From assembly GCF_020360975.1 (NCBI RefSeq), contig NW_025408684.1, forward strand, positions 1,302,001 to 1,366,000: DNA of 64,000 nt, in the 5' to 3' direction. The stretch comes from Hirsutella rhossiliensis. Taxonomy: Eukaryota; Ascomycota; Sordariomycetes; Hypocreales; Ophiocordycipitaceae. The notes under the pieces were generated by a model, which was not told where the DNA came from, ran no database searches, and saw nothing but the letters and a program-made list of their open reading frames with translations. Position 1 is the first letter of the stretch; every line of letters begins with the position of its first letter. Positions 40,249 through 50,432 of the stretch are shown here, piece by piece. Position numbers and translations under genes: made by a program.

Positions 40249-42296
40249 ATGTCTGCCCACTCGGGCTACGGCGGCGGCGGCTACGGTCCCCCGCAACAGC
40301 AATTCCAAGGCAACTATTATCAGTGAGCATCATTCACCCTATTCCGAATCAAGCCAGTCTGATCAAGTCCTGGGCTGCAGCAGACCCCAGCCTCCGCCCC
40401 AGCAAAGCTACAACGGCTACCCGCAGGGACTCCCTTCCCCTCAGCCCGGCTACGGCTATAATCACCCTCCGCCTCAGCAGCCGCCGCCGCCGCAGCAGCA
40501 ACAGCAGCCGCAGTATGCGTACCAGGTATGACCCGCGCGCTCCTCGGCCCGCCGCCCGAGCCACGCGGCACCACCCGCCAAGTGCATCTGCTGACCGGTC
40601 GCGCGACGGTGACAGCAGCAACCTTCTCCTCCTCAGCCGTACGGCGGCCCCAGTCCCTATGGCCATGCGCCCCAGCAGCCAAATTACACTTCACGGCCCA
40701 GTCCCGGTACGAGGCGCGCCAAACGCGATATGTGCGCCGTTGACGCTGACAACCTTGACAGGTATGCACCCGTCGCAACACAGTCCCTACCAGCAAGTAC
40801 GACCCGGCCCGCCGGCTCCCCCGTCAGAGCCCCAGCACTTTGGGCAGGGCGCGCCCCAGGGCTATGCCTTCAGATACTCCAACTGTACGGGCCGGAGGAA
40901 AGCGTTGCTCATCGGCATCAACTACTTTGGCCAGCGGGGCCAGCTCCGCGGCTGCATCAACGACGTTCGGAACATGACGGCCTACCTCGTCGAGAATTTC
41001 GGCTACAAGAGGGAGGACATGGTCATCCTGACGGACGATCAGCAGAACCCCATGAGCCAGCCCACCAAGCAAAATATTCTGCGCGCCATGCACTGGCTGG
41101 TCAAGGACGCCCGGCCCAATGATGCCCTGTTTTTCCACTACTCGGGTATGGCGATGCTGCCGACTAGGAGCCCTGGTCTCTATTGCTAACATGCGGCAGG
41201 CCACGGTGGACAGACCAAAGATCTTGACGGCGACGAGCCCGACGGTTACGACGAAGTCATTTACCCAGTCGACTTCCGCCAGACCGGCCACATCACCGAC
41301 GATGAGATGCACAGAATCATGGTTCGGCCCCTTCAGGGCGGCGTCAGGCTAACGGCCATTTTCGATTCCTGCCACTCGGGAACGGCGCTCGACCTGCCTT
41401 ACATCTATTCAACCCAGGGCATTCTGAAGGAACCAAATCTTGCCAGAGAGGCAGGCCAAGGGCTGCTCGGCGTCATTTCTTCGTACAGCCAGGGCGATCT
41501 TGGCGGTGTTGCCAACAACATCATGAGCTTTTTCAAAAAGGCCACGAGCGGCGAGGAAGCCCACAGCCGCGCCATAGCCACCAAGACTTCCCCGGCCGAC
41601 GTAATTATGCTGTCCGGCAGCAAAGACGACCAGACATCGTGGGTCTATCCTCTCTATTATCTTGCCTGTCCCTTTTTTGCACCACGCTATCCTTCAACGG
41701 GCTGTGTTTGAGGCCAAGGTGGCTGCAAACGTCGCAAGTGAGTCGGCGCAAGGCGCTCGGCTTGGGTGCCGCCGGGCTGTACAGGATGCCCCCCCGGCCA
41801 TGCATGGGAGACTGGGAGAACGCAGGACTCATTTGTTTAATCGTTTTGTATCTCGTTTTGAACGCCTCGGGTGTCAGGTGCAATCATTCGGTTGCACCTT
41901 GGCATCCGAGGCGACGGGTTACGTTGGGGCCTCGGAGCCGGCCCAGCCTGCACAGATGGCCGTCGCACTCGTTTGCGCTACCCTTGTCGCCATATTCTCG
42001 ACTTGTCATGAGTGGCTTGAGCTAACCAAGCTTCTTAGTGCCGATGCCACCATCGCCTCCCAGGCCACCGGCGCCATGTCCTGGGCGTTTGTAACTGCCC
42101 TCAAAAAGAATCCCCAGCAGAGTTATGTTCAGCTTCTCAACAGCATACGAGACGAGTTGGCCTTGAAGTACACACAAAAGCCGCAGCTATCCTGCAGTCA
42201 TCCCCTGAGTAAGTCCTTGATCTACATGGACGGTCGTGCCGGCTAGAGGCTCTCGGTTAACGGGCCCCAGACACGAACCTGTTGTTCGTCATGTAA
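40249..42296 (+). CDS. MCA1: Metacaspase (clan CD, type I)
   Basis: Seven exons (40249-40322, 40381-40525, 40637-40706, 40762-41145, 41200-41638, 42039-42208, 42271-42296) give 435 residues. Residues 1-130 are a Gly/Tyr/Gln/Pro-rich prodomain, typical of fungal type I metacaspases. The catalytic domain starts [12 protein letters not shown]. The dyad is His226 in HYSGHGGQ and Cys282 in DSCHSGT. The aspartate-rich [12 protein letters not shown] loop and the late ATGAMSWAF and SCSHPLNTNLLFVM ends are present. Metacaspases cleave after Arg/Lys and act in proteostasis, ageing and cell death. Oddities are a NAGNAG acceptor at exon 2 (CAGCAG; an alternative start at 40384 removes one residue) and a 400-nt fifth intron (41639-42038), far longer than its neighbours. 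All junctions keep phase. Confidence 0.93.
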
Positions 42297-43012
42297 TTCT
42301 GGGTTTCCTAGGGGCCAAGTGTCGGCGATGCACCGGTGACAGCCTCGACTGTACATGGATCTCTATGCTTCTCATTAGGCTCACAAGACGCCTCCTCAGG
42401 TGATGGATGGCTCTTGATGAATTGGAAAGGCAGTAATACCCTGGGCTCATGGTAACGACTTCTTGGATCTCGCGTCTGGCACCTGAGCCTTTGACTCTCT
42501 CCATGTCTGTCTGATGATGGGGGAAGGATGTTGGCTGGCCAAGAAGAGTGGGAGAGGGAGAAGCTCTTCTACTCATGCATGACTTTTTCTTATAAAGCAA
42601 CCAATCTCTGCTGAAGCGTTTCTTTTAATATGGTCGCGCCCGCCCCAACGAGCGTGGATTTGCGTTGGCCCAAGGCATTATGTAGCGCGCGCAACGCAAC
42701 ATGTGGAGGATGGAAACAAGATGATGCCTTGATTGAGTATCACGGGGAGAAATGGACGTTATAAAAGCGACCGCTTGCCTTGTCCGCATGAATCCTGCAT
42801 ATCGCACTGCCTTTCCAATGCCTGCGCCTGATGCTTGTGTCCCCCCTTTTCCCACATAGCCAGGAGCGGTGGTGATGCCGTGCCAAAAAAAGTCCCATAC
42901 AGCCCCATTCCTTTTCCCGAGCCATACATACACACACACACACAAGTCCGGCCGTACCCAAACTTGGCAACTCTTCTCAACTGTCCCTCTCTCATTCCCC
43001 TCCCGCCTCCCG
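42297..43012. other. Convergent intergenic region metacaspase / ApsB-type gene
   Basis: About 716 bases between two stop codons. It contains a CA microsatellite (42927-42944). No gene is supported. Confidence 0.4.
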
Positions 43013-46000
43013 TCACGCGTCAGCGTCGGCAGGCACCACCTGGAGACGCCTGGAGCGCTTGGCGCGGCGCTGCTCCTCGACGGCGGCGGCGAGTCTGCGC
43101 CGCACGGCCTCGTGCCCGGCCCAGCCGCGGGCCGAGATGCGCGCCCGGGCGATGAAGCGCGCGGCGATGAGCACGGGGCGTAGCGACGGCGCCGCCTTGG
43201 TCGCTCGGCTACCGCCGGCGGCGCGTGCCGGGTGGCCGTCGTCGTCGTCGGCGGAGGCGGGCGGGTAGGCGAGTGGCTTGCGGCTGTGGAGGAGGTTTGT
43301 GCGGATGTGCTCGAGTTCGCGGAGTTGGGCCTTGTTGCTGTTGCGAGAGCGTTAGTTGCCGGCCTGTCTTGCGCAAAGGGAGAGAGAGAGTAGGAAAAAG
43401 GGGAGGGGGGGAACCAACCAAGCGTTGGCGACGTCGAGCTGCAGCTGCAGAAACCTCTTTGCATAGGCCGCGTCAGATCGCAGCGACGCCTCGCGCTCCC
43501 ATCGGGCCTGCATCCACTCCACCTGCATCACCATGCCGCGGAGCTCCTTCTCGTGGCGCTGCTCGGCGCCCTGGGCCGCACGCACCAGCGTCTCGAGGGC
43601 CTCGTCGGTGCCGCCGGGCATCAAGTGGCCGACGACAAGTCCCTGGCTAGCACCGGCAGCGGGGGCCAGGGAAGAGGCGGCCGGCCTCTGGAGGCGCTGA
43701 ATGTCGCGCTGCAGCTTCTCGGCGCTCATGCGGTACGCGGCGCGCTCGCTGCGGGCCCGGTCGAGCTTGCGCCTCAGCGACGCCTCGGCCGCGACGAGGC
43801 CGTCGATGAGGTCCTGCTGCTGGCGCACGTCGTGCTCGAGGTTCTCCACCTCGGCCTGGCTCTTACGCAGGTGACGATGCTGCTTGCTGTTGGCCGTCTG
43901 CGCCTCAACCGCCGACTCGCGCCCTCGCTCCGCCTGGTCGAGCTTGTGCTGCATGCGGCGCATCGCCTTGTCGTGCTGCGCGGCCGTCTCCTCGGCCTGT
44001 AGCCTCGCCTCCTCGAGCACCTCCTCGAGCACCAGCTTCTGGTCCTCAAGGTCGCTGAGCTGCCGCTGCAGGTCCTGCGTTGCCCGAGCCGCCCTTCGTT
44101 CGCTGTCACGGCTCCTGGATTCCCATTCGTGAGCAGACCGCTGAGCCGTCGAGAGCTGTGCCCGCAGCTCCGAGGCTGGTGGTGCGCCGCGCTCGTCGGT
44201 CCGGGCAGGCGAAGCTCCTGGGGATCCAGTGAGCCGGAAGACCTCCTCGTCGTGCAGTTGCCGCTCCAGGTCCGCAATCTGTTTCTTGAGGCCCTTGACG
44301 ACGTCTCGATGGGCCGAATCTCGCTGCAAAAACTCCAGCTCCTTCTGGCGCGATGCAGAAAGGTCCTTTCGAATCATCGACAGGTCGCTGCTGATGTCCC
44401 CGCCGTCTCGCATCTGCACATTCGCAAGTTGCATCTGGTAGTCCTCGATCCGGCGCTCGAGTTCGCGCACCGCCCTGCGGGCTGTGGCCAGGTCCTGGCT
44501 CTCGGATGATGACGTTTGCCGCAACTTGGCCTGAAGCTCCACGACCTCTTGTCTCAGGCGCTCGTCCTCAGCTGCTGCTCGCTCGAATTCGTCCTCGAGA
44601 GTCTTCTCGATTGCTGCGCGCTGGTCTGCCAGCGCTCTGTTCTCGTCCTTTAGGCGGCGCACTTCATTGTCGAGCTTCATCTTGGCTGTCCGGAGTTCAA
44701 GGCGCTCTTGGTCGACCTGGAGCGTATCATTGTCGTGCGAATTGACACGACGAAGCTGGTCGTCGAGCTCGTCGCGCTCTGCTCTAGCCTCGGCGAGTGA
44801 CGTCGTTGACGAGTGAAGCTGCACCTTGAGTGTCGCGAGCTGATCCTGAAGAGACTGCTGATTCTTGGTAGCCCTCTCCAGCTGAGACGTCACGTCGGAG
44901 AGTTGACTCCTTAGCCGGGCCGTCAGCTCGGCGGATTGCTGGGCGCCACGATCGGAGACGGGGCTGTCTCCGCGCTTGAACTCCTTTTGTTGCCGTTTAA
45001 GCTCGCTCAGCTGTCCTCGAAGTTTGTCGCACTCTCGCTTGACAGTCTCGAGCTCCTGGCTCCCTCGCGCGGCCGAGCTCGTCTGCAGGACCTCCACTTC
45101 GTCTTCCAGAGCCACGACCTTGGTGACCTGTGACTGGTAGTCAATCTGAGTTTGTCGAAGCTCCTCGCGTACCGACGACAGCTCGTTGCGTAGGTTGACG
45201 AGTAGTCCTTGGCGGGTATCCAGCGCATCCTGGAGATCGTCAATCTGCCGAGTCATAATGGCCTCTTCGTTCTTGTGACGCTCTGTTTCGCTCTCAATGG
45301 CCTCTTTCAATTTGAATTCCTTATCCGACAGATTACCCTCCGCTTCGCGCAACCGGTCAATGGTCCTTTGAAGACCGACGGCCTTCTCCTCGGCCCGGTC
45401 CCGCTCAGACTCCAGCGTTTGCCTCTGGTTTTCCCACTTTTCGCTGTCGTTATCGTAGAGATTATCCTTTTCTCGAATCTCAGCTTGTAGGTCGGATACT
45501 TCATCGTTGAGCCGCTCAATCTCGCCACTGTACTGGTTGCGAAGGTCCTTTTCCGTCTCCAAAGCGTATTCCCGCTCCTGCGACAGGCTCTCTTCGAGCT
45601 CCTGGATTCGCGTCTCCAGCCCTTTGACTTCTTGCTGGAGCGACGAAGATTCCTTGGAAAGAGCGTCATGGCGAGACTGCAATAGGTCTCTCTCATCAGC
45701 CACAGCCAAAAGCTCGGCTTCCAGCTCTTGTACCCGAATCAAGTCGGATTCTCTGCCTTGTCGGAAGTCCTTGCTTTCCTGCCGTAGAGTCTTCATGGTT
45801 GCCTTGAGCTCGGCGTTTTCTTCGTTGGCGCGGCCGAGCTCCTTCTCAAGCGCGGCGTACTCCTGGCCGGACTTGTCCAGCTCGTTCTGCAGGCGGGCAG
45901 CTTTGCCTTCGAATTGGCGAGAGAGGCCCTTGGTGACGACGGACTTGTCTGCCATGTCTTCCTGCAGCTCTTGGAGATCCTGTTCTGCTCGCTCTTTCTG

Positions 46001-47203
46001 GGCCATGGCTTCGTCCATCCTGTCCTTGATGTCCTCAACCTGTTCCTCGAGACGACGAATGTTCTGTTCGAGATCCTGTATCGTTTCCTTGGCCTCCTCT
46101 AGCTCTTGCTCCTGCGAATCGGCCTTTTTCATCTCTGCGGCTAACCGCTGCGAGTCCCGGGCCCTGTCCTCGGCGTCCTCTAATTTGTCCCGGAGATCCT
46201 CGAGCTCGTCTTCGCGTTCCGTTATGATGCGGTCCTTTTCCCGCAAATCGGCCTCGAGGTCCTCGATGTCGTCTTTGAATTTTTCCAACTCGCCTCGATC
46301 ATGCTGGCTCCGGTCAAGTCGATGTTGCAGGTCGGCCATGTCGGCTTCACGCTCTTGCAGGGTTTTCCGCAGCTCTTCCAGCTCGACACGCTGGCCTTCG
46401 TCGGAGTGCTTACGCTTGGCCTTTTCCTGGAGCTCCATCATTTGGCGGCGGTAGTTCTCGAGGTCGCGCTCGGCGGAGGTTACGTGCTTCTTGTACCGAT
46501 GGAGGTCTCTCTGCATCGTGACCTTGTCCACCTTGAGCTCGGTATTTTCCCTGAGAGCAGCCTCGCTAAATCCGGGCCCGGCTTTGCGCAATGCCTCTTC
46601 GAGAAAGTGAATCTTGAGCTTGAGACCAAAGTTCTCTTTTTCGATGCGATCGATGACGTTCTCTTGCTCGCGTAGCGACAGTTGATTCCCATCCTGCAGA
46701 GGGCCCTTATCCCTGCCGCGACGGGGTTGCATGGCAGCCGGAGTCGAGGCAACACTACTACTGTCGACCTGAGGCAGCGTGTTGTCTAGGTATGACTGGT
46801 TCCGCGAGCCGAGATAGACGGACGTGTCCACCCGGGGAATGGGCGTCATGTCGTCTTCGTCGATTTTGTTGAGGACTGGTGTGTTTTGGACGGCCGCGCC
46901 GTTTTCCTTACCGTACCGGCGCACGCTGTTCCTCGTGGCCGACTTGAGCAGGGGCGTGAACTCGGCGCCGCCGACGCTTGGTGGCAGGTTTCGTCGGTCG
47001 GCGAGGGGCCCCCGCTGGCGGGGGGTCCTGAGGTTGAGGCCATTGGAGCGGCCGTTGCGAAGTTGCTGAAGAAGGTTTCCGTCCTTGCCTGGCGACTGAA
47101 AGGACGCCTCCTGGGAGACGTCAGCAAATTCGGGAAGGTATGTCGCGTCGCCAATGTTGGTTCGCGGAGTGTCGAGTGCGCCGCCAAAGCCTGGCGGGGC
47201 CAT
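43013..47203 (-). CDS. ApsB/Pcp1-type microtubule-organising coiled-coil protein
   Basis: Two exons (47203-43419, 43337-43013) give 1369 residues. The N-terminal 170 residues are disordered with RTPRQRGPLADRRNLP and EFTPLLKSATRN motifs. At about 174-240 lies a centrosomin motif 1-like block (LSLREQENVIDRIEKENFGL and FLEEALRKAGPGF), which recruits gamma-tubulin complexes. A coiled coil, rich in E/K/Q/L, runs to about 1220. The C-terminus matches a PACT-like pericentrin domain: RFLQLQLDVANACNKAQLREL is formed across the 81-nt intron (Cys codon split), then RPVLIAARFIARARISARGW. The set fits Aspergillus ApsB or PcpA and yeast Spc110, which anchor microtubules at spindle pole bodies or septal MTOCs. 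I cannot separate ApsB from Pcp1 by sequence alone. The last exon is needed for a complete PACT region. Confidence 0.87.
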
Positions 47204-48018
47204 TGCGGGTGCGCGTCAAGAGTCGGGGCTCTCAAGTACTGTTCGCGGGGGTTTCAGCGGCGATGATAGTCGGGTAAAGTTGATGTCGGACACGCAGGGC
47301 GGGAGTCACGCGCGGTGACGGCCGGCCCAACCAAGACGACGACAGGGCAGGATTGGGGGCCGTGTCGGGTGCGAGAAAGAAAGATTGGAGCTTGTGGGGA
47401 TGCGTGGCGAGGTCAAGCCTTCGGGTGCGTTGCTCTGCTGCGGTCACGGTCCATGGCTCGCTACAGCAGGCACGCAGTCTGGTGGCGGATAGTTGGGGTA
47501 ATTTATTCAGACGAGGTTCGTGATCCATCCCTCTGGCGCGTTGAGACCTTGTTTACTTTGTGCCTTGCTTTGGTCTAGCGCGCGGGTAGCCTTGGCCGGG
47601 CTCGGCCAATGAGCGGCTGTCAACTAGAGCCAATCACGACGCAGCACGATATTAGCTACTTGGTGCTACGTACCACGATTCGCCTCTCCCGATAAATGCA
47701 TCTGGCCGTTATCTCCCCGTTCCTCGCTTCGACTTCCATCCAACGTCTGGCGCTGCTCGTCTCATCTGCTTCCTCTCTCGGGCGGCTGCTATTTCCCTGG
47801 CCTCTGGCGACCTGCTTCTTGCCTGCTCCAGGACAGGCAGTGTTTTTTTTAATTTCTTATAAGAGTCGGGTCCCTCTAAGCCGACGCCGTCCTCGTCGCC
47901 GCCGCCTTCTCGCCTCTCTCCCATCCTTCTCCAACTCTCACTATTTCACTTTTTCCTCTCTCCTCTCGCCTCTGCCTCATCTCTCTCTCTATCTCTCGCT
48001 CTCTCTGAGCGCGCTGCC
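47204..48018. promoter_or_regulatory. Divergent promoter, ApsB-type / F-box gene
   Basis: About 815 bases separate the two start codons. Two CCAAT boxes (47606-47610 and 47630-47634) lie 24 bases apart in its middle, suitable for the Hap complex. The F-box side ends in a CT-rich leader (about 47930-48010). Confidence 0.5.
47606..47634. promoter_or_regulatory. Paired CCAAT boxes
   Basis: Two CCAAT pentamers on the plus strand, with start-to-start spacing of 24 bases, lie about 400 bases from each flanking start codon. They are candidates for Hap2/3/5-type binding serving both genes. Confidence 0.5.
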
Positions 48019-50069
48019 ATGTCTTTGGATAAAGTTCCCGACGAAATTATCCAGCATCTTCTCCACTACGTCTCTCCCCGAGACAACCTTCGAAGCTTGC
48101 AGCTCCTCTCGCGGCAGTTTCATCGGCTCGCCAATGAGCCTCTGCTTTGGAGATATCACTGCCGCAACTCCTTCAACCACTGGCATCAGAGCCACGAGTT
48201 TCGACACAAGCTCCGCTGCAAGGCCTCCGAGGTCGACTGGAAGCAGCTCTTCGTCCTGAGGGCCCAGCAGAATCGCCTCGTGGCTGACCTGCTGGATGGT
48301 ATCATCGCCACACAGGTTGGCCGCTTAAAGCGGTTCGAGTCAATAGCTCGTCTTGGCTACGACGCCAAGGACTTTCTCTTGGAGCAATGCCGGATAGACG
48401 AGTCTGCTCCGGATTTTCTAGCCAGGAGGTAATGACCAAATCTCTTACTCTGCCGCTGCCGTAGCGCCTGACCGTGCTAAAGCAATACTCCAGATACTAC
48501 AGTAATTCTCTCCTCGACAGCATCCACAGAAGTACTGCCATTGAGGAATGGCACAAACTTCGACGGGATCGGGATTCGCTAGATGCGCACGTCGCCGGTG
48601 TACGGCTTGAGAGAGCACTTGGCGCATTCGACATGTTTGTGTTGCACGATCAATTCGGCGACCTTGATGACGTACGTTGAGCGCACCTGTGGAAGGGTCT
48701 TTTGTGTAAGACGGCACTAACCTCTCTATCAGGTTTCCCAGATGCTAGATGACAAGGCTGCCGAGTTTCGAGCAAGCCAACCGAATCTTGACGCGTTGAC
48801 GACTCGCCAAAAAGCACTCGCCTTGAATCGATGGCTCCGCTCTAATGGCCTTACTGGACTGTGCAACCCTGAGCGCAACTATCGCAACCTACGCAATCTC
48901 CTCATCGGCCAAGCCCTGCGTCACGAGGATCACGAGTCTATTCCACTCATATCAAGCGCCATCTTTTGCTGCCTGGCCGCGCGTCTCGGCCTGACAACAC
49001 AGTGCTGCGCCTTTCCCGGCCATGTCCATGCCATCGTCTTTGCCACTCCGGGGCGGACACTAGACGGGAGTCCGGTAGTCGGAGACGGCGAGCCTCGGGA
49101 GCGAATGTATCTAGACCCGTATGGTCTTGACGACGAGGTCCCCACCGCCTGCTTACAGGTCCTGCTGGCAAGGTTTGGATGGCAAACCAGCACCGACGTC
49201 TTCTTTGCGCCCGTTCCTACCCTGGTCAATGCGCTGAGGACGGCGCGGAACATAAAGGCGACATTCGCAAGGGTCTTGGAGTTGCAGGACGACGCCCACC
49301 CCGAACTGAGCCAGCTCCTACGCGGCAACAGCTCGATGAACATGGAGGCCGCACTTTACGCGTCAATGTGGGCCCCGCTGATGCTGACGCCACCCAACAC
49401 GTTCGAATGGGACGATTGCTTGGCAAACTTCCTCCGACGCTTTGCTGGATCATGGCCCGAGGACGCCTGGTTGGTAGAAAAATATCTCAAGCCGTTGTAC
49501 AATAGCTTTGCGCCCTCCAGGGACGGGCTCGCTCGTCATGCCAACCGTGGCCTTGATGATCCGTGGGGGCATTTGCGCCGTGTGCGAGAACAGGACGCGC
49601 TCGTGCCCCGCGTCTTTCGGAGGAACGTGTTTGGAGACGAGTCGATCCCCTTCAAGGTCGGACAGGTGTTCCGACATCGACGGTACGGCTGGATCGGCGT
49701 CATCACCGGCTGGTCCGACCAAGGAACCCGCGACCTGCCCGTGACGCACCCCAGGAACTTGGACGAGCAGATCGGGCAAGATGCCACGGCACAGGCGTCT
49801 TTACCCTTGCGGCCTCCTAATCAGTTCTTCTTCATGTGCTTGTGAGTACATCCACGTCCCCATCTTGTTACTCTGCCTGACTGGAGACTGGTAGCCCCAG
49901 CACCGGCTCGGAGCCTCACAAGGTTGCCGCCGACAGCGTGGAACTCGTCCACGACGCCAGTCAAGTCGATGATGACATGTTTCCCTTGGCCGGCAAATTC
50001 TTCAAAAGTTTTGATCGTGCAACTTGCACATTTGTATCCAACATCAAAGAACAGTATCCAGACGACTGA
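48019..50069 (+). CDS. F-box protein with transglutaminase-like and YccV-like domains (FBXO21 type)
   Basis: Four exons (48019-48428, 48494-48671, 48733-49841, 49895-50069) give 623 residues. An F-box lies at about 3-45 (LDKVPDEIIQHLLHYVSP...LRSLQLLSRQF), which would bind Skp1 in an SCF ubiquitin ligase. A SirB1/transglutaminase-like core follows at about 190-400 (ALALNRWLRSNGL, CCLAARLGLTTQCCAFPGHVHAI, ERMYLDPYGL). A YccV/HspQ-like domain is at about 500-610 (FKVGQVFRHRRYGWIGVITGW), continued after the last intron by ELVHDASQ and a FPLAGKFFKSFD end. This order matches animal FBXO21. The transglutaminase fold in this family is usually not catalytic; the His in PGHVHA is kept. The final exon is required to complete the YccV-like part. 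Substrates are unknown. Confidence 0.88.
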
Positions 50070-50432
50070 CGGGGTCCCGGGCAGGCATAACATGATGGGA
50101 GGGTCTTTTGGGCGAAGGGTGGCGGGCATGGAATTGCAGCGGGATGAGGGAGCTTAGGACGGCGTTTGAGGTGAGCTTTATTAGCTTTTTGCCAGTGTTT
50201 TCGTCGTCGATGTGGCAATCTGTCTCGCACTAATCATGTGGCGCAATGCCTTTACGCGCCATCTCAACGTCTCTACGCCCTCATGAACCTGAACTCAGTG
50301 TAGCCATGCCAAATTCTCCATTTCGTTCCCAAGCTGCTTCCACGCAAGTCGAGACGATATGGCTAGCCATCAGCCGCCTGCGTTCCTCCGCCCCCACCCC
50401 GTGCCGAGTCGCACGGTCGAGCCGCCAGCTCT
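50070..50432. other. Convergent intergenic region F-box / UCH genes
   Basis: About 363 bases between two stop codons. No further feature is visible. Confidence 0.4.

Noticed and set aside
45507..46454. 315-codon Ser/Arg-rich plus-strand frame
   Set aside because: Opposite the ApsB-type coiled coil; Glu and Leu codons read backwards give Ser and Arg.
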